Of a stretch of DNA of 64,000 nt, positions 21,742 to 29,800 are shown piece after piece. How positions within the stretch are numbered: the first letter of the stretch is position 1; each line of letters starts with the position of its first letter. The notes below the pieces were generated by a model. It ran no database searches and had not been told where the DNA came from. It saw only the letters and a list, made by a program, of their open reading frames with translations. Source of the DNA: Clostridium paraputrificum (GTDB lineage Bacteria > Bacillota > Clostridia > Clostridiales > Clostridiaceae); the NCBI RefSeq assembly GCF_900447045.1, contig NZ_UAWH01000014.1:432501-496500 (forward strand), given 5' to 3'. Made by a program: the position numbers and the translations under genes.

Positions 21742-21879
21742 ATGAAACATATTAAGACTATTAACAAGACTAACATTAAAAACAGCTTATGCAAACCAGG
21801 TTGTAAGGAGTGCGCTAACTCATGTCAATCTGCTTGTAAGACTTCTTGCACAGTTGCAAACTTAGAGTGCGAAAACTAA
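21742..21879 (+). CDS. scfA: SCIFF ranthipeptide precursor
   Basis: A 45-residue precursor starting MKHIKTINKTNIKNSLCKPG and ending LECEN, with cysteines at 17, 21, 24, 28, 32, 36 and 43. This is the six-cysteines-in-forty-five (SCIFF) family, near universal in clostridia. The maturase encoded 67 nt downstream installs sulfur-to-carbon thioether bonds at Cys residues; the basic N-terminal part is the leader. The RBS is GCGGGGGAT. A hairpin between scfA and scfB probably sets their ratio. Confidence 0.96.
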   Translation: MKHIKTINKTNIKNSLCKPGCKECANSCQSACKTSCTVANLECEN

Positions 21880-21884
21880 TTATC

Positions 21885-21920
21885 AGAAGCAGTAACTTTA
21901 GTAAAGAAGTTACTGCTTCT
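21885..21920 (+). terminator. Attenuating hairpin between scfA and scfB
   Basis: AGAAGCAGTAACTT (21885-21898) pairs perfectly with AAGTTACTGCTTCT (21907-21920); only TT follows. It looks like a leaky terminator or mRNA-stabilising hairpin. That would give more precursor than enzyme, usual for small-peptide operons. Confidence 0.75.
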
Positions 21921-21946
21921 TTACTAAGAGTTTGGAGGAGAAATAA

Positions 21947-23311
21947 ATGTCATTAATTCATAAATTTGAGCAAGGTGGAAACTATTTTATACTAGATGTT
22001 AATACAGGTGCTGTTCACATGGTGGACGAGCTTGTTTATGACATATTAGATGATTCAAGTCTAAAATCAAAGGAAGAAGTATTAACTAATCTAAAAGGAA
22101 AGTACGAAGAAAATGTTATTGGAGAAGCATACGATGAAATAGAGGAACTGGTTAAAGAGGGAATCCTTTATTCTGAAGATCAATATGAAGAAATAGCCCA
22201 TGGATCAATGGATGATAGAGATTATATAAAGGCTGTTTGTTTAAACATAATTCATGGATGTAACTTAAGATGTAAGTATTGTTTTGCTGATGAGGGGGAA
22301 TACCATGGACACAAGGGTGTTATGGATATAGACACAGCAAAGAAGGCAATAGATTATGTTGTTAAGAGAAGTGGTCCAAGAAGAAATATTGAAATAGATC
22401 TATTTGGTGGGGAGCCAACTATGATCATGGACACAATAAAAGAAATCATTGCTTATGCTAGAGAGCATGAAAAGGAATGGAAGAAGAACATTAGATTTAC
22501 TATGACTACTAATGCTACTCTTTTAAATGATGAAATGATGGAATTCATGGATAAGGAAATGGGTAACATAATTCTTTCTTTAGATGGAAGAAAAGAAGTA
22601 AATGATAATGTAAGAATTAAGGTTGATGGAAGTGGTTCTTATGATGATATACTTCCTAACATAAAGAAGATGATTGATAAGAGAACAGAAGGAAAGATGT
22701 ACTTTGTAAGAGGAACATTTACTAGAGCAAATACTGATTTTTATGAAGATGTTAAAGCTATGGTAAATGAAGGCTTTAGAGAAATATCAATAGAACCAGT
22801 TGTTCTTGAAAATGGACATCCTTTAGCTTTAAGAGAAGAAGACCTTCCAACTATATTTGATAACTATGATAAGTTATATGAAGAAATGAGAAGAAGAAAG
22901 GTAGAAGGAGATGAGTTTAAATTCTACCACTTTAATATAGATCTACAAGGTGGACCATGTGTTTATAAGAGAATTTCAGGTTGTGGAGCAGGATTTGAAT
23001 ATGTTGCAATAACACCACAAGGTGAAGTTTACCCATGTCACCAGTTTGTAGGTAAGGAAGAGTATAAGCTAGGAAGCATTTGGGATGATACTTATGATGC
23101 TGAATTAGGTAAGAAGTTTAAGAAGGCTCATATCTACAACAAACCAAAATGTAAGGATTGTTGGGCTAGATTCTACTGTAGTGGTGGATGCCAAGCTAAC
23201 AATGTAAACTTTAATGGAGATATGAATATTCCATATGAAATAGGTTGTAAAATGCAAAAGAAGAGAATTGAATGTGCAATAGCTTTAAAAGCTGAAGAAT
23301 TACAATCTTAG
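21947..23311 (+). CDS. scfB: SCIFF maturase, radical SAM/SPASM thioether synthase
   Basis: A 454-residue radical SAM enzyme. An N-terminal RiPP-recognition-like domain (1 to about 85) is followed by the radical SAM core with CNLRCKYC (C105, C109, C112) and GGEPT. The C-terminal SPASM domain, rich in cysteine, reads GCGAGFEYVAITPQGEVYPC, then CKDCWARFYCSGGC and IGCKM. It forms thioether cross-links in ScfA using SAM and auxiliary 4Fe-4S clusters. The RBS is GGAGGAG. The M16 peptidase gene follows 10 nt later, indicating one operon. Confidence 0.96.
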   Translation: MSLIHKFEQGGNYFILDVNTGAVHMVDELVYDILDDSSLKSKEEVLTNLKGKYEENVIGEAYDEIEELVKEGILYSEDQYEEIAHGSMDDRDYIKAVCLNIIHGCNLRCKYCFADEGEYHGHKGVMDIDTAKKAIDYVVKRSGPRRNIEIDLFGGEPTMIMDTIKEIIAYAREHEKEWKKNIRFTMTTNATLLNDEMMEFMDKEMGNIILSLDGRKEVNDNVRIKVDGSGSYDDILPNIKKMIDKRTEGKMYFVRGTFTRANTDFYEDVKAMVNEGFREISIEPVVLENGHPLALREEDLPTIFDNYDKLYEEMRRRKVEGDEFKFYHFNIDLQGGPCVYKRISGCGAGFEYVAITPQGEVYPCHQFVGKEEYKLGSIWDDTYDAELGKKFKKAHIYNKPKCKDCWARFYCSGGCQANNVNFNGDMNIPYEIGCKMQKKRIECAIALKAEELQS

Positions 23312-23321
23312 GAGAAAAGTT

Positions 23322-24548
23322 ATGAAGGAATTCATCTTAGATAATGGAATGAAATTAATTTACGAGAATAGGCCTTCAATGTTAACCTCAGTTTCTATTG
23401 GTTTAGAAGCTGGGGCTTCTGTTGAGGAAGGGCTTTTAGGTTTAGCGCATGCTACAGAGCATATGATATTTAAGGGCACTAAAACTAGAAGTGAAAAAAC
23501 AATAAATGAAGAGTTAAGTAAAATATTTGGATTTTCTAATGCTATGACAAATTTTCCTTATGTAATTTATTATGGAACTTTATTAGGAGAAGATTTATAT
23601 AAGGGGTTAGATATTTTTAGTGATATTTTATTAAACCCAAGTTTTCCAATAGAGGGATTTAAGGAAGAGATGGATTCAATCAAGGAAGAGTTAAATGAAT
23701 GGGATGAGGAGCTACAACAATTTTGTGAGGATAAGCTTCTCATCCATTCTTTTAATAAAAATAGATTGAAGTACCCTATAATAGGAACAATAGAAGATTT
23801 AAATAAAATTACTTTAGAGGATATTAAAGAGTTTTACAAAAGATATTATTCTCCTAAAAATGCTGTAATAAGTATAGTATCAGCTCTACCTTTTGAAGAA
23901 GTAAAAGAAAAGGTTGAAAGATATTTTGGGGGATGGCAAGGGGAAGAGGTAGAAGTGCAAGCTTCTCTTGAAGTGCCTAGATTAGGAGAATATATAGACT
24001 TTAGGGAAGGTATAAACTCCTGTAGAGTAGAGATGATTTTCACTATAAGTAATTTAACTCATGAAGAAATTAAGTCTTTTAGAATATTTAATGAATTCTT
24101 TGGAGAAGGAATGAACTCTATACTTTTTGATACCTTAAGAACTAAAAATGGGCTAGTTTATGATGTTATAACAACAATATCAAATGAAAAGCATATAGGG
24201 CTTTATAAAATAGAGTTTAGTACATCTAAAGAAAAGTTAGATAAATCACTAACTTTAGTAAAAGAAGCTTTTAATAATGTTGAGGAATATGAGAAGGACC
24301 TCACTAAGGAGAAAATAGAGGAACTTTATAAGAGTATAAAGTTAAAGAAATTATTTAAAGAAGAACAAAGCATTAGATTAGCAAATAGTATGACTACTTA
24401 TGCCATAATGTTTAAAGATACTAATATTTTCGTAGATATGTTAGAAGGAATAGAAAAATTAACATCCAAAGACATAATTAATGCAGCTAAAAAGGTTTTA
24501 AAAAATCCTTCTATAGAAATTATTATGCCAAGGGGGCTTTATGAATAA
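23322..24548 (+). CDS. M16-family zinc peptidase (SCIFF cluster)
   Basis: A 408-residue pitrilysin-type protease. The inverted zinc motif HxxEH is H43-A-T-E46-H47 (LAHATEHMIFKGT), with the downstream glutamate expected in the ELNEWDEELQQF region. The second M16 domain (about 190-400) has the family R/Y region DTLRTKNGLVYDV. It is cytoplasmic by sequence, with no signal peptide. Its place directly behind scfB suggests leader removal or trimming of the cross-linked peptide; this is inferred. It overlaps the PLP enzyme gene by 8 nt. Confidence 0.9.
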   Translation: MKEFILDNGMKLIYENRPSMLTSVSIGLEAGASVEEGLLGLAHATEHMIFKGTKTRSEKTINEELSKIFGFSNAMTNFPYVIYYGTLLGEDLYKGLDIFSDILLNPSFPIEGFKEEMDSIKEELNEWDEELQQFCEDKLLIHSFNKNRLKYPIIGTIEDLNKITLEDIKEFYKRYYSPKNAVISIVSALPFEEVKEKVERYFGGWQGEEVEVQASLEVPRLGEYIDFREGINSCRVEMIFTISNLTHEEIKSFRIFNEFFGEGMNSILFDTLRTKNGLVYDVITTISNEKHIGLYKIEFSTSKEKLDKSLTLVKEAFNNVEEYEKDLTKEKIEELYKSIKLKKLFKEEQSIRLANSMTTYAIMFKDTNIFVDMLEGIEKLTSKDIINAAKKVLKNPSIEIIMPRGLYE

Positions 24549-25956
24549 AGAATTACCATTATTACAAGCATTAATAGATTATCATAAAGAAGAAAACATT
24601 ATTTTTTCTATGCCAGGAAATAAGTGTGGCCTTGCTTTTTCTAGAGATGAAATAGGAAATTACCTAAGAGAAAATTTAGGAAGTCTAGATATAACAGAAG
24701 TAGATCCATTAGATAATCTTCATCATCCCGAAGGAGTAATTAAAGAGTCACAAGAACTGTTAGCAAAGTACTATGGAGTTAAAAAAGCATATTTTTTAGT
24801 AAATGGAAGTTCAAGTGGCAACCTATCTTCAATATTTTCTGCCTTTAATGAAGGTGATGAAGTATTGGTAGAAAGAAACTGCCATAAATCAGTTTATAAT
24901 GGACTGATATTAAGAAAACTGAAGGTAAGATATATTGAACCGGTGGTTTTTGGTGATGGGGGATTATTCTTACCTCCAGATAAGAATAATATATATTCTG
25001 CCCTTGAAAAGTGTGACAATCCTAAGGGAATTATCTTAACTTACCCTAATTACTTTGGAATATCTTATGATATGGAAGATATAATTAAAGACCTAAAGAA
25101 AAGAGGTTTAAAGATAATTATTGATGAAGCCCATGGAGCACATTATGGATCATGTAAAAACTTACCAAAGAATATTGCCCCCCTTGCAGACTATACTGTA
25201 GTAAGTGCTCATAAGACTTTACCAGCATTAACAGGAGGAGCTTATCTCTTAGTTAATGATGAGAATGAGAATATTGATTTCTATATAAGTGCATTTATGA
25301 CTACATCACCATCTTATTTAATAATGGCATCTTTAGACTATGCAAGATTTTACTTAAGTAAATATGGAGAAGAGGATTATAGAAATTTAATTAAGAAAGC
25401 TGAAAAAGAAAAGAAGAAAATTAATGAATTAGGCAAGGTAAGAGTTCTTTCAAAGGAAGAGTTACCTAAAGGGTATGATATAGATTTAAGTAGATACGTA
25501 TTAGTTTTACCTAAAGGATATAGTGGTGGCAAACTTCAGGATTATTTAAGAAGTAAGAAGATACAATGCGAAATGAGCTTTTTCTCTGGAGTTGTATTAA
25601 TTTTATCACTTGCTAATGTTGATAGGGGCTTAGAAAAACTTTACAAGGCTTTAGAAGAATTAGATATGGATTTACTTATGAATGAGGAAAAGTCTATAAA
25701 GTTTAATTCTGTTATTCCTGAAAAGGGAATGGAGCCTTATGAGGTGTTTAATCATAAAGGAGAATTAGTTAATCTTGATTATGCAAAGGGAAGAATTGTT
25801 AAGGAAGCTATTGTACCGTATCCCCCTGGGATACCACTAGTTTCTAGTGGGGAGAAGATTACCCAGGAAATAATTGAAGAAATAAAGGGATATTTGAATG
25901 AAGGAATAAGTATTTTAGGAATTCATGGAGATGAAGTTTTACTTGTTAATAAATAA
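24541..25956 (+). CDS. Orn/Lys/Arg decarboxylase-family PLP enzyme
   Basis: A 471-residue fold-type I PLP enzyme. Visible blocks are MPGNKCG at 24-30, NGSSSGNLSS (cofactor phosphate region), DEAHGAH at 195-201 (Asp to the pyridine N) and K225 in SAHKTLPALTGGAYL, the Schiff-base lysine. The C-terminal PYPPGIPLVSSGEKIT is typical of the Orn/Lys/Arg decarboxylase major group. The inducible decarboxylases have an extra wing domain, which is absent. The product is probably a diamine or agmatine. Overlap with the M16 gene couples it to the SCIFF operon, but a link to peptide maturation is not proven. Confidence 0.88.
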   Translation: MNKELPLLQALIDYHKEENIIFSMPGNKCGLAFSRDEIGNYLRENLGSLDITEVDPLDNLHHPEGVIKESQELLAKYYGVKKAYFLVNGSSSGNLSSIFSAFNEGDEVLVERNCHKSVYNGLILRKLKVRYIEPVVFGDGGLFLPPDKNNIYSALEKCDNPKGIILTYPNYFGISYDMEDIIKDLKKRGLKIIIDEAHGAHYGSCKNLPKNIAPLADYTVVSAHKTLPALTGGAYLLVNDENENIDFYISAFMTTSPSYLIMASLDYARFYLSKYGEEDYRNLIKKAEKEKKKINELGKVRVLSKEELPKGYDIDLSRYVLVLPKGYSGGKLQDYLRSKKIQCEMSFFSGVVLILSLANVDRGLEKLYKALEELDMDLLMNEEKSIKFNSVIPEKGMEPYEVFNHKGELVNLDYAKGRIVKEAIVPYPPGIPLVSSGEKITQEIIEEIKGYLNEGISILGIHGDEVLLVNK

Positions 25957-25998
25957 AGTAAATAATATTAGGTAACAGACGAATAGGAGGTTAAATAT

Positions 25999-26754
25999 AT
26001 GAATGAGAATAAGTTTAATGGTATGGGAAAAATATATTCTAAATATCGTCCATCATATCCAATCAATTTTATTGATTATCTTTTTACAGATGTAGGAATA
26101 TCTCAAAGTAGTATTATTGCTGATATAGGTTCTGGTACTGGTATTTTAACTGGGCAATTACTTGAAAAAGGCAGTAGGGTATATGGTGTTGAACCTAATG
26201 ATGATATGCGTGCTATTGCTGAAACTAATTTAAGTAATTTTATTGGATTTACATCTGTTAATGGAAATGCTGAGAATACTACTATTGATGATAATAGTGT
26301 TGACTACATCACTGTTGCACAGGCTTTCCCTTGGTTTGATAGGGAAAAATTTAAAAAAGAGTGCCAGCGTATTTTGAAACCTGAAGGAAAAGTGATTTTG
26401 GTTTGGAATAATAGAGATAATAAAAATGAATTAGTGATAGAAAACTATGAAGTTAATCGTAAATATTGCCCAAATTTTAAGGGCTTTTCTGGTGGAATGC
26501 ATGATAAAATTAGTGAAGATGATTTTTCAGACTTTTTTAATGGTAAATATGAAACAAAAGTTTTTTCTAATGATTTAATTTTTGATATGGATGGATTTAT
26601 TGGACGCAATCTATCAGCCTCATATTCACTAAAAAGTAATGATGAACAGTATAATAACTACATTAATGAATTAAAAAAGATTTATGAAAAATATAGCCAT
26701 AAAGGACAGCTTATAATGCCGAACTTAACACGTAGCTATGTTGGAGATGTGTAG
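25999..26754 (+). CDS. Class I SAM-dependent methyltransferase, unusual codon use
   Basis: A 251-residue methyltransferase (type 11 family). SAM motif I is IADIGSGTGILTGQLL, then GVEPNDDMRAIAE, and the post-motif VDYITVAQAFPWFDREKF and GKVILVWNNRD. The substrate is unknown. Unlike its neighbours, which use almost only AGA for arginine, this gene uses CGT or CGC at six of nine arginines, which suggests recent acquisition. It follows the SCIFF operon by 42 nt with its own RBS AGGAGGTT and a strong terminator. Confidence 0.85.
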   Translation: MNENKFNGMGKIYSKYRPSYPINFIDYLFTDVGISQSSIIADIGSGTGILTGQLLEKGSRVYGVEPNDDMRAIAETNLSNFIGFTSVNGNAENTTIDDNSVDYITVAQAFPWFDREKFKKECQRILKPEGKVILVWNNRDNKNELVIENYEVNRKYCPNFKGFSGGMHDKISEDDFSDFFNGKYETKVFSNDLIFDMDGFIGRNLSASYSLKSNDEQYNNYINELKKIYEKYSHKGQLIMPNLTRSYVGDV

Positions 26755-26773
26755 AAAAATAAATAAAGATATT

Positions 26774-26810
26774 ATAGTCTTAGCCAATAAAATTACTTGG
26801 TTAAGGCTAT
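26774..26810 (+). terminator. Methyltransferase gene terminator
   Basis: ATAGTCTTAGCCAA pairs with TTGGTTAAGGCTAT (two non-Watson-Crick positions) and is followed by TTTTTAT. Confidence 0.85.
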
Positions 26811-26944
26811 TTTTATAGATGAGAATATTGTATCATAAGTAATATATTGTAAACAAAATTGTAATTTATAAGGTCATATGATAAAAATTATGGTGTAAAA
26901 TATTATAGAATAATATAAAGGGATAAAAAAATAGGAGGAGTTAC

Positions 26945-27799
26945 ATGAGTAAATTTCAATGGGAGATAATCAACAAGTCAATTAAGAAAGTCAATGAAGA
27001 TATTGCCTATGCAGATGAAAATATGGCATGGGTATTAGATGGAGCTACAGGATTAACAGATAAAAAATTAACCTCATTTGAAAGTGATGCAAGATGGTTT
27101 GTAAATGAATGGGATAAATATTTAAAAGATAATTTAAATGATAAATGTAAAACTATAAGAGATATAATTTTAGAAGGGATAGTAATAATTAGAGATAGAT
27201 TTTATAAAGAGTGTGGTTTAGATTATATAGAAGAAATAAAAAGGCCATCAGCATCTATATCAATAGTTAGGAAGAATGAAGATATAATTGAATACTTTAT
27301 GCTTGGAGATTGTACACTTCTAATAAAGGATATAGATAATAATGTAACTAAAATTAAAGATATATCCCTAGAGAAGTTTGATAATAGGGCTATAAGTGAA
27401 ATGCTTAAGATAAGAGATGAAAATAATATAAGTTGGGTAGAAGCAAGGAAGATTATTAATCCAACTTTAATAGAAAATAGATTGTTGAAAAATACTCAAG
27501 ATGGGTATTGGATATTAGAGTTTAATGAAGAGGCTGTTAATCACTGTATTGAAGGAAAGTTCTTAGATAAGGAAGTTAAGAATTTAGCTCTAATGAGTGA
27601 TGGATTTGCTGCAATAGTTGATACTTATAAGTATTTTAATGAAGCTGAATTAATAGAAAGATTAATTGATTTAGGGGCTGAAAATACTTATGAGTTAATA
27701 AGGGAAATTCAAGAAGAAGATAAGGATATATTAAAGTATCCTAGATTAAAAAAAGGGGATGATTCCTCTATAGTTTTTTTAAATAATTATGAATGTTAA
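26945..27799 (+). CDS. PP2C-type serine/threonine phosphatase
   Basis: A 284-residue soluble phosphatase. The metal-binding motifs of the PPM family are visible: VLDGATGL at about 31-38 (motif II), MLGDC, LALMSDGFAAI (motif VIII) and KGDDSSIVFL at the end. No receptor or membrane domain is fused. The RBS is AGGAGGAG. No partner kinase lies nearby, so the substrate is unknown; the CotH kinase in the same window is not linked by position. Confidence 0.88.
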   Translation: MSKFQWEIINKSIKKVNEDIAYADENMAWVLDGATGLTDKKLTSFESDARWFVNEWDKYLKDNLNDKCKTIRDIILEGIVIIRDRFYKECGLDYIEEIKRPSASISIVRKNEDIIEYFMLGDCTLLIKDIDNNVTKIKDISLEKFDNRAISEMLKIRDENNISWVEARKIINPTLIENRLLKNTQDGYWILEFNEEAVNHCIEGKFLDKEVKNLALMSDGFAAIVDTYKYFNEAELIERLIDLGAENTYELIREIQEEDKDILKYPRLKKGDDSSIVFLNNYEC

Positions 27800-27902
27800 C
27801 ACTTAAGTTTAATAATATTGAAGAGATAATATGATTAGATAGGGATAAAATTACTTTTCTTGCTAAAAATATAATTGTATCTTAGGATAGGTGGGTAATT
27901 TT

Positions 27903-28628
27903 ATGTATAGTAGCATATTATTTAGCACAATAATTAAAGGGATCTTAGTATATATATTAGCATTAGTTCTCAGTAAGTTAATTGGTATTAAAATTATTTC
28001 ACAAATGAATTTCTTTGATTTCGTAATGGGAGTATCTATAGGATCAATGATTGCGAAAATTATAATTGATAAAGACCATGTGGTTTTTTCAGGAGTTATA
28101 GCATTAATAGTTTTTTCATTGTTAACTATATCAACTAGCTATTTAAATTTAAAAAGCTATATAGCTAGAAGCATAATAAATGCAAAGACTTTAATATTAA
28201 TAGAAAATGGGCGTATTATTGATAAGAATATAAAAAAACTTAGAATTACAATAAATGAGCTTATGATGAAGTTAAGGGAGAAGGATGTTTTCAATATAGA
28301 AGATGTACAATTTGCAATAATGGAAAGCAATGGCCAGTTATCAGTTTTGATTAAAGCAGATAAAAAGCCAATAACTCCATATGATATGAATATAAAGGTA
28401 AAGAGTCTTTCTCTGATAAATGATATTATAATTGATGGAAAAATAGTGGATAAAAATCTTCAAATAGTAGGGATAGATGAAAAGTGGCTAAAATCTGAAC
28501 TTAAAAAGAAAAATATAAATGCTATTGAAGATGTTTTTTATGCAGGTGTAGATCAAAATAAAAAACTTACTATTTCAGAAAGGTATCCTGATAACTTTAA
28601 TCCAGAGAAAAAGTTTGGTATAGAGTAG
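27903..28628 (+). CDS. DUF421 (YetF-like) membrane protein
   Basis: A 241-residue protein with three N-terminal membrane helices (about 5-80) and a cytoplasmic DUF421 domain with LILIENGRIIDKNIKK, LMMKLREKDVFNIEDVQFAIME and GQLSVL. The family occurs in spore formers, where YetF-type proteins have been linked to spore germination or membrane proteins; the molecular role is not known. The ATG at 27903 is preceded by AGGTGGG; an in-frame GTG at 27891 is the alternative. Confidence 0.85.
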   Translation: MYSSILFSTIIKGILVYILALVLSKLIGIKIISQMNFFDFVMGVSIGSMIAKIIIDKDHVVFSGVIALIVFSLLTISTSYLNLKSYIARSIINAKTLILIENGRIIDKNIKKLRITINELMMKLREKDVFNIEDVQFAIMESNGQLSVLIKADKKPITPYDMNIKVKSLSLINDIIIDGKIVDKNLQIVGIDEKWLKSELKKKNINAIEDVFYAGVDQNKKLTISERYPDNFNPEKKFGIE

Positions 28629-28659
28629 GGATAAAATATTTAATAATGTTATATGTATT

Positions 28660-28702
28660 AAAAAAGAGATGTTTTTGTTAATAACAAAAACATCTCTTTT
28701 TT
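28660..28702. terminator. Bidirectional terminator between DUF421 and lysR
   Basis: A long perfect hairpin with arms of about 20 bp (AAAAAGAGATGTTTTTGTTA and its complement) has A and T runs at both ends. It serves the plus-strand DUF421 gene and overlaps the end of the minus-strand lysR gene. Confidence 0.88.
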
Positions 28703-29574
28703 GAGGTAAGGAAAGATAAAAACTTTTCTTCTGCATCAGATAAACAATAATTTTTTCTTACCACAATGTTATAGTTAAAGTCTGTATTAAAGTCTTTTAT
28801 ATTAATCTTCTTTAAAGATCCTGTTCTAAGCTCATGAGTAATTGATAGTTCAGGCATAAAAGCAAATCCTCTACCTGATATAACCGATGATTTTATAGCT
28901 TCCGATGAATTTAATGAAAGTAATACATTTAAGTTATTAGTTGAAATGTTTTTCTCACCTAATGACTTTTTTAATATTGATAATGTTCCAGATCCATCTT
29001 CTCTTAAAATTATAGGTAGTGTTGTTAGTTCATCTATAGTAATATTCTTAAGCTCTGACTTATTACTTCCTACTAAAATAAGTTTGTCTGATATTATCTT
29101 TTCTGTAACTACATTATCAGGAATATTGTCTAATTCATGTATTATACCTAAATTTGTATCATGGTTAAGTAGCTTTCTTAATATGTTTTCAGAGTTATCT
29201 ACATCCATTGAAACATTTATATTAAAGTAAATTTCTTTGAAGGTATAAATACTGCAAGGAAGTATTTGTTCTCCAAGACTACTACAAGCTGAAAGAAATA
29301 ATCTGGATTTCTTTTCCTTTAGGCTTTTAAGTTTTTTATCCAAATTATGTTGCAATGAAAGCATTGATTCTGCAAATTCAAAGACAACTTGTCCTTCTTC
29401 TGTAAGAGAAACACCCTTATTACTTCTTATTAATAGTTTTTCTCCAATTTCATTCTCAAAGTTTTGCAATTGCATACTCAATCCAGGTTGTGTTAAATGT
29501 AGTTCCTTTGCTGCTTTTGAAATACTATTACATTTAACCGTTGTATAGAACGATTGCATATAGGATAAATTCAT
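28678..29574 (-). CDS. LysR-family regulator of the sulfur locus
   Basis: A 298-residue LysR-type regulator. The N-terminal helix-turn-helix (about 1-60) reads YTTVKCNSISKAAKELHLTQPGLS, and about 90-290 is the periplasmic-binding-like effector domain. It is divergent from the CoA-disulfide reductase-rhodanese and YeeE/YedE genes, the classical arrangement for a LysR regulator and its target. The RBS is GGAGGAG. The inducer is unknown, possibly a reduced sulfur compound. The extreme C-terminus (KKRCFCY) is encoded within the terminator hairpin. Confidence 0.9.
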   Translation of the reverse strand: MNLSYMQSFYTTVKCNSISKAAKELHLTQPGLSMQLQNFENEIGEKLLIRSNKGVSLTEEGQVVFEFAESMLSLQHNLDKKLKSLKEKKSRLFLSACSSLGEQILPCSIYTFKEIYFNINVSMDVDNSENILRKLLNHDTNLGIIHELDNIPDNVVTEKIISDKLILVGSNKSELKNITIDELTTLPIILREDGSGTLSILKKSLGEKNISTNNLNVLLSLNSSEAIKSSVISGRGFAFMPELSITHELRTGSLKKINIKDFNTDFNYNIVVRKNYCLSDAEEKFLSFLTSKKRCFCY

Positions 29575-29666
29575 ATATACTCCTCCACCCTTTTCTTTTA
29601 GTATTTATCAACATAATTATACCATTAATTTTAATTAAATTTATTATATATAATAAATTATTATTG

Positions 29667-29690
29667 TGCATAAGGGATTCTTATTATGCA
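29667..29690. promoter_or_regulatory. Candidate LysR operator
   Basis: TGCATAAG-N5-CTTATTATGCA is an imperfect inverted repeat in the 226-bp gap between the divergent lysR and reductase genes. It is placed as expected for a LysR-type site near the target promoter. No footprint is known. Confidence 0.4.
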
Positions 29691-29800
29691 AGGCGAAAAT
29701 AGGATGATAATATAGAGATAAGAAGACAAGAAAAGACAAATATACTCTTGAAAGATAAAAAAATAACAAACTATAAATAAAGTTAGAGGGATGATAAAAA

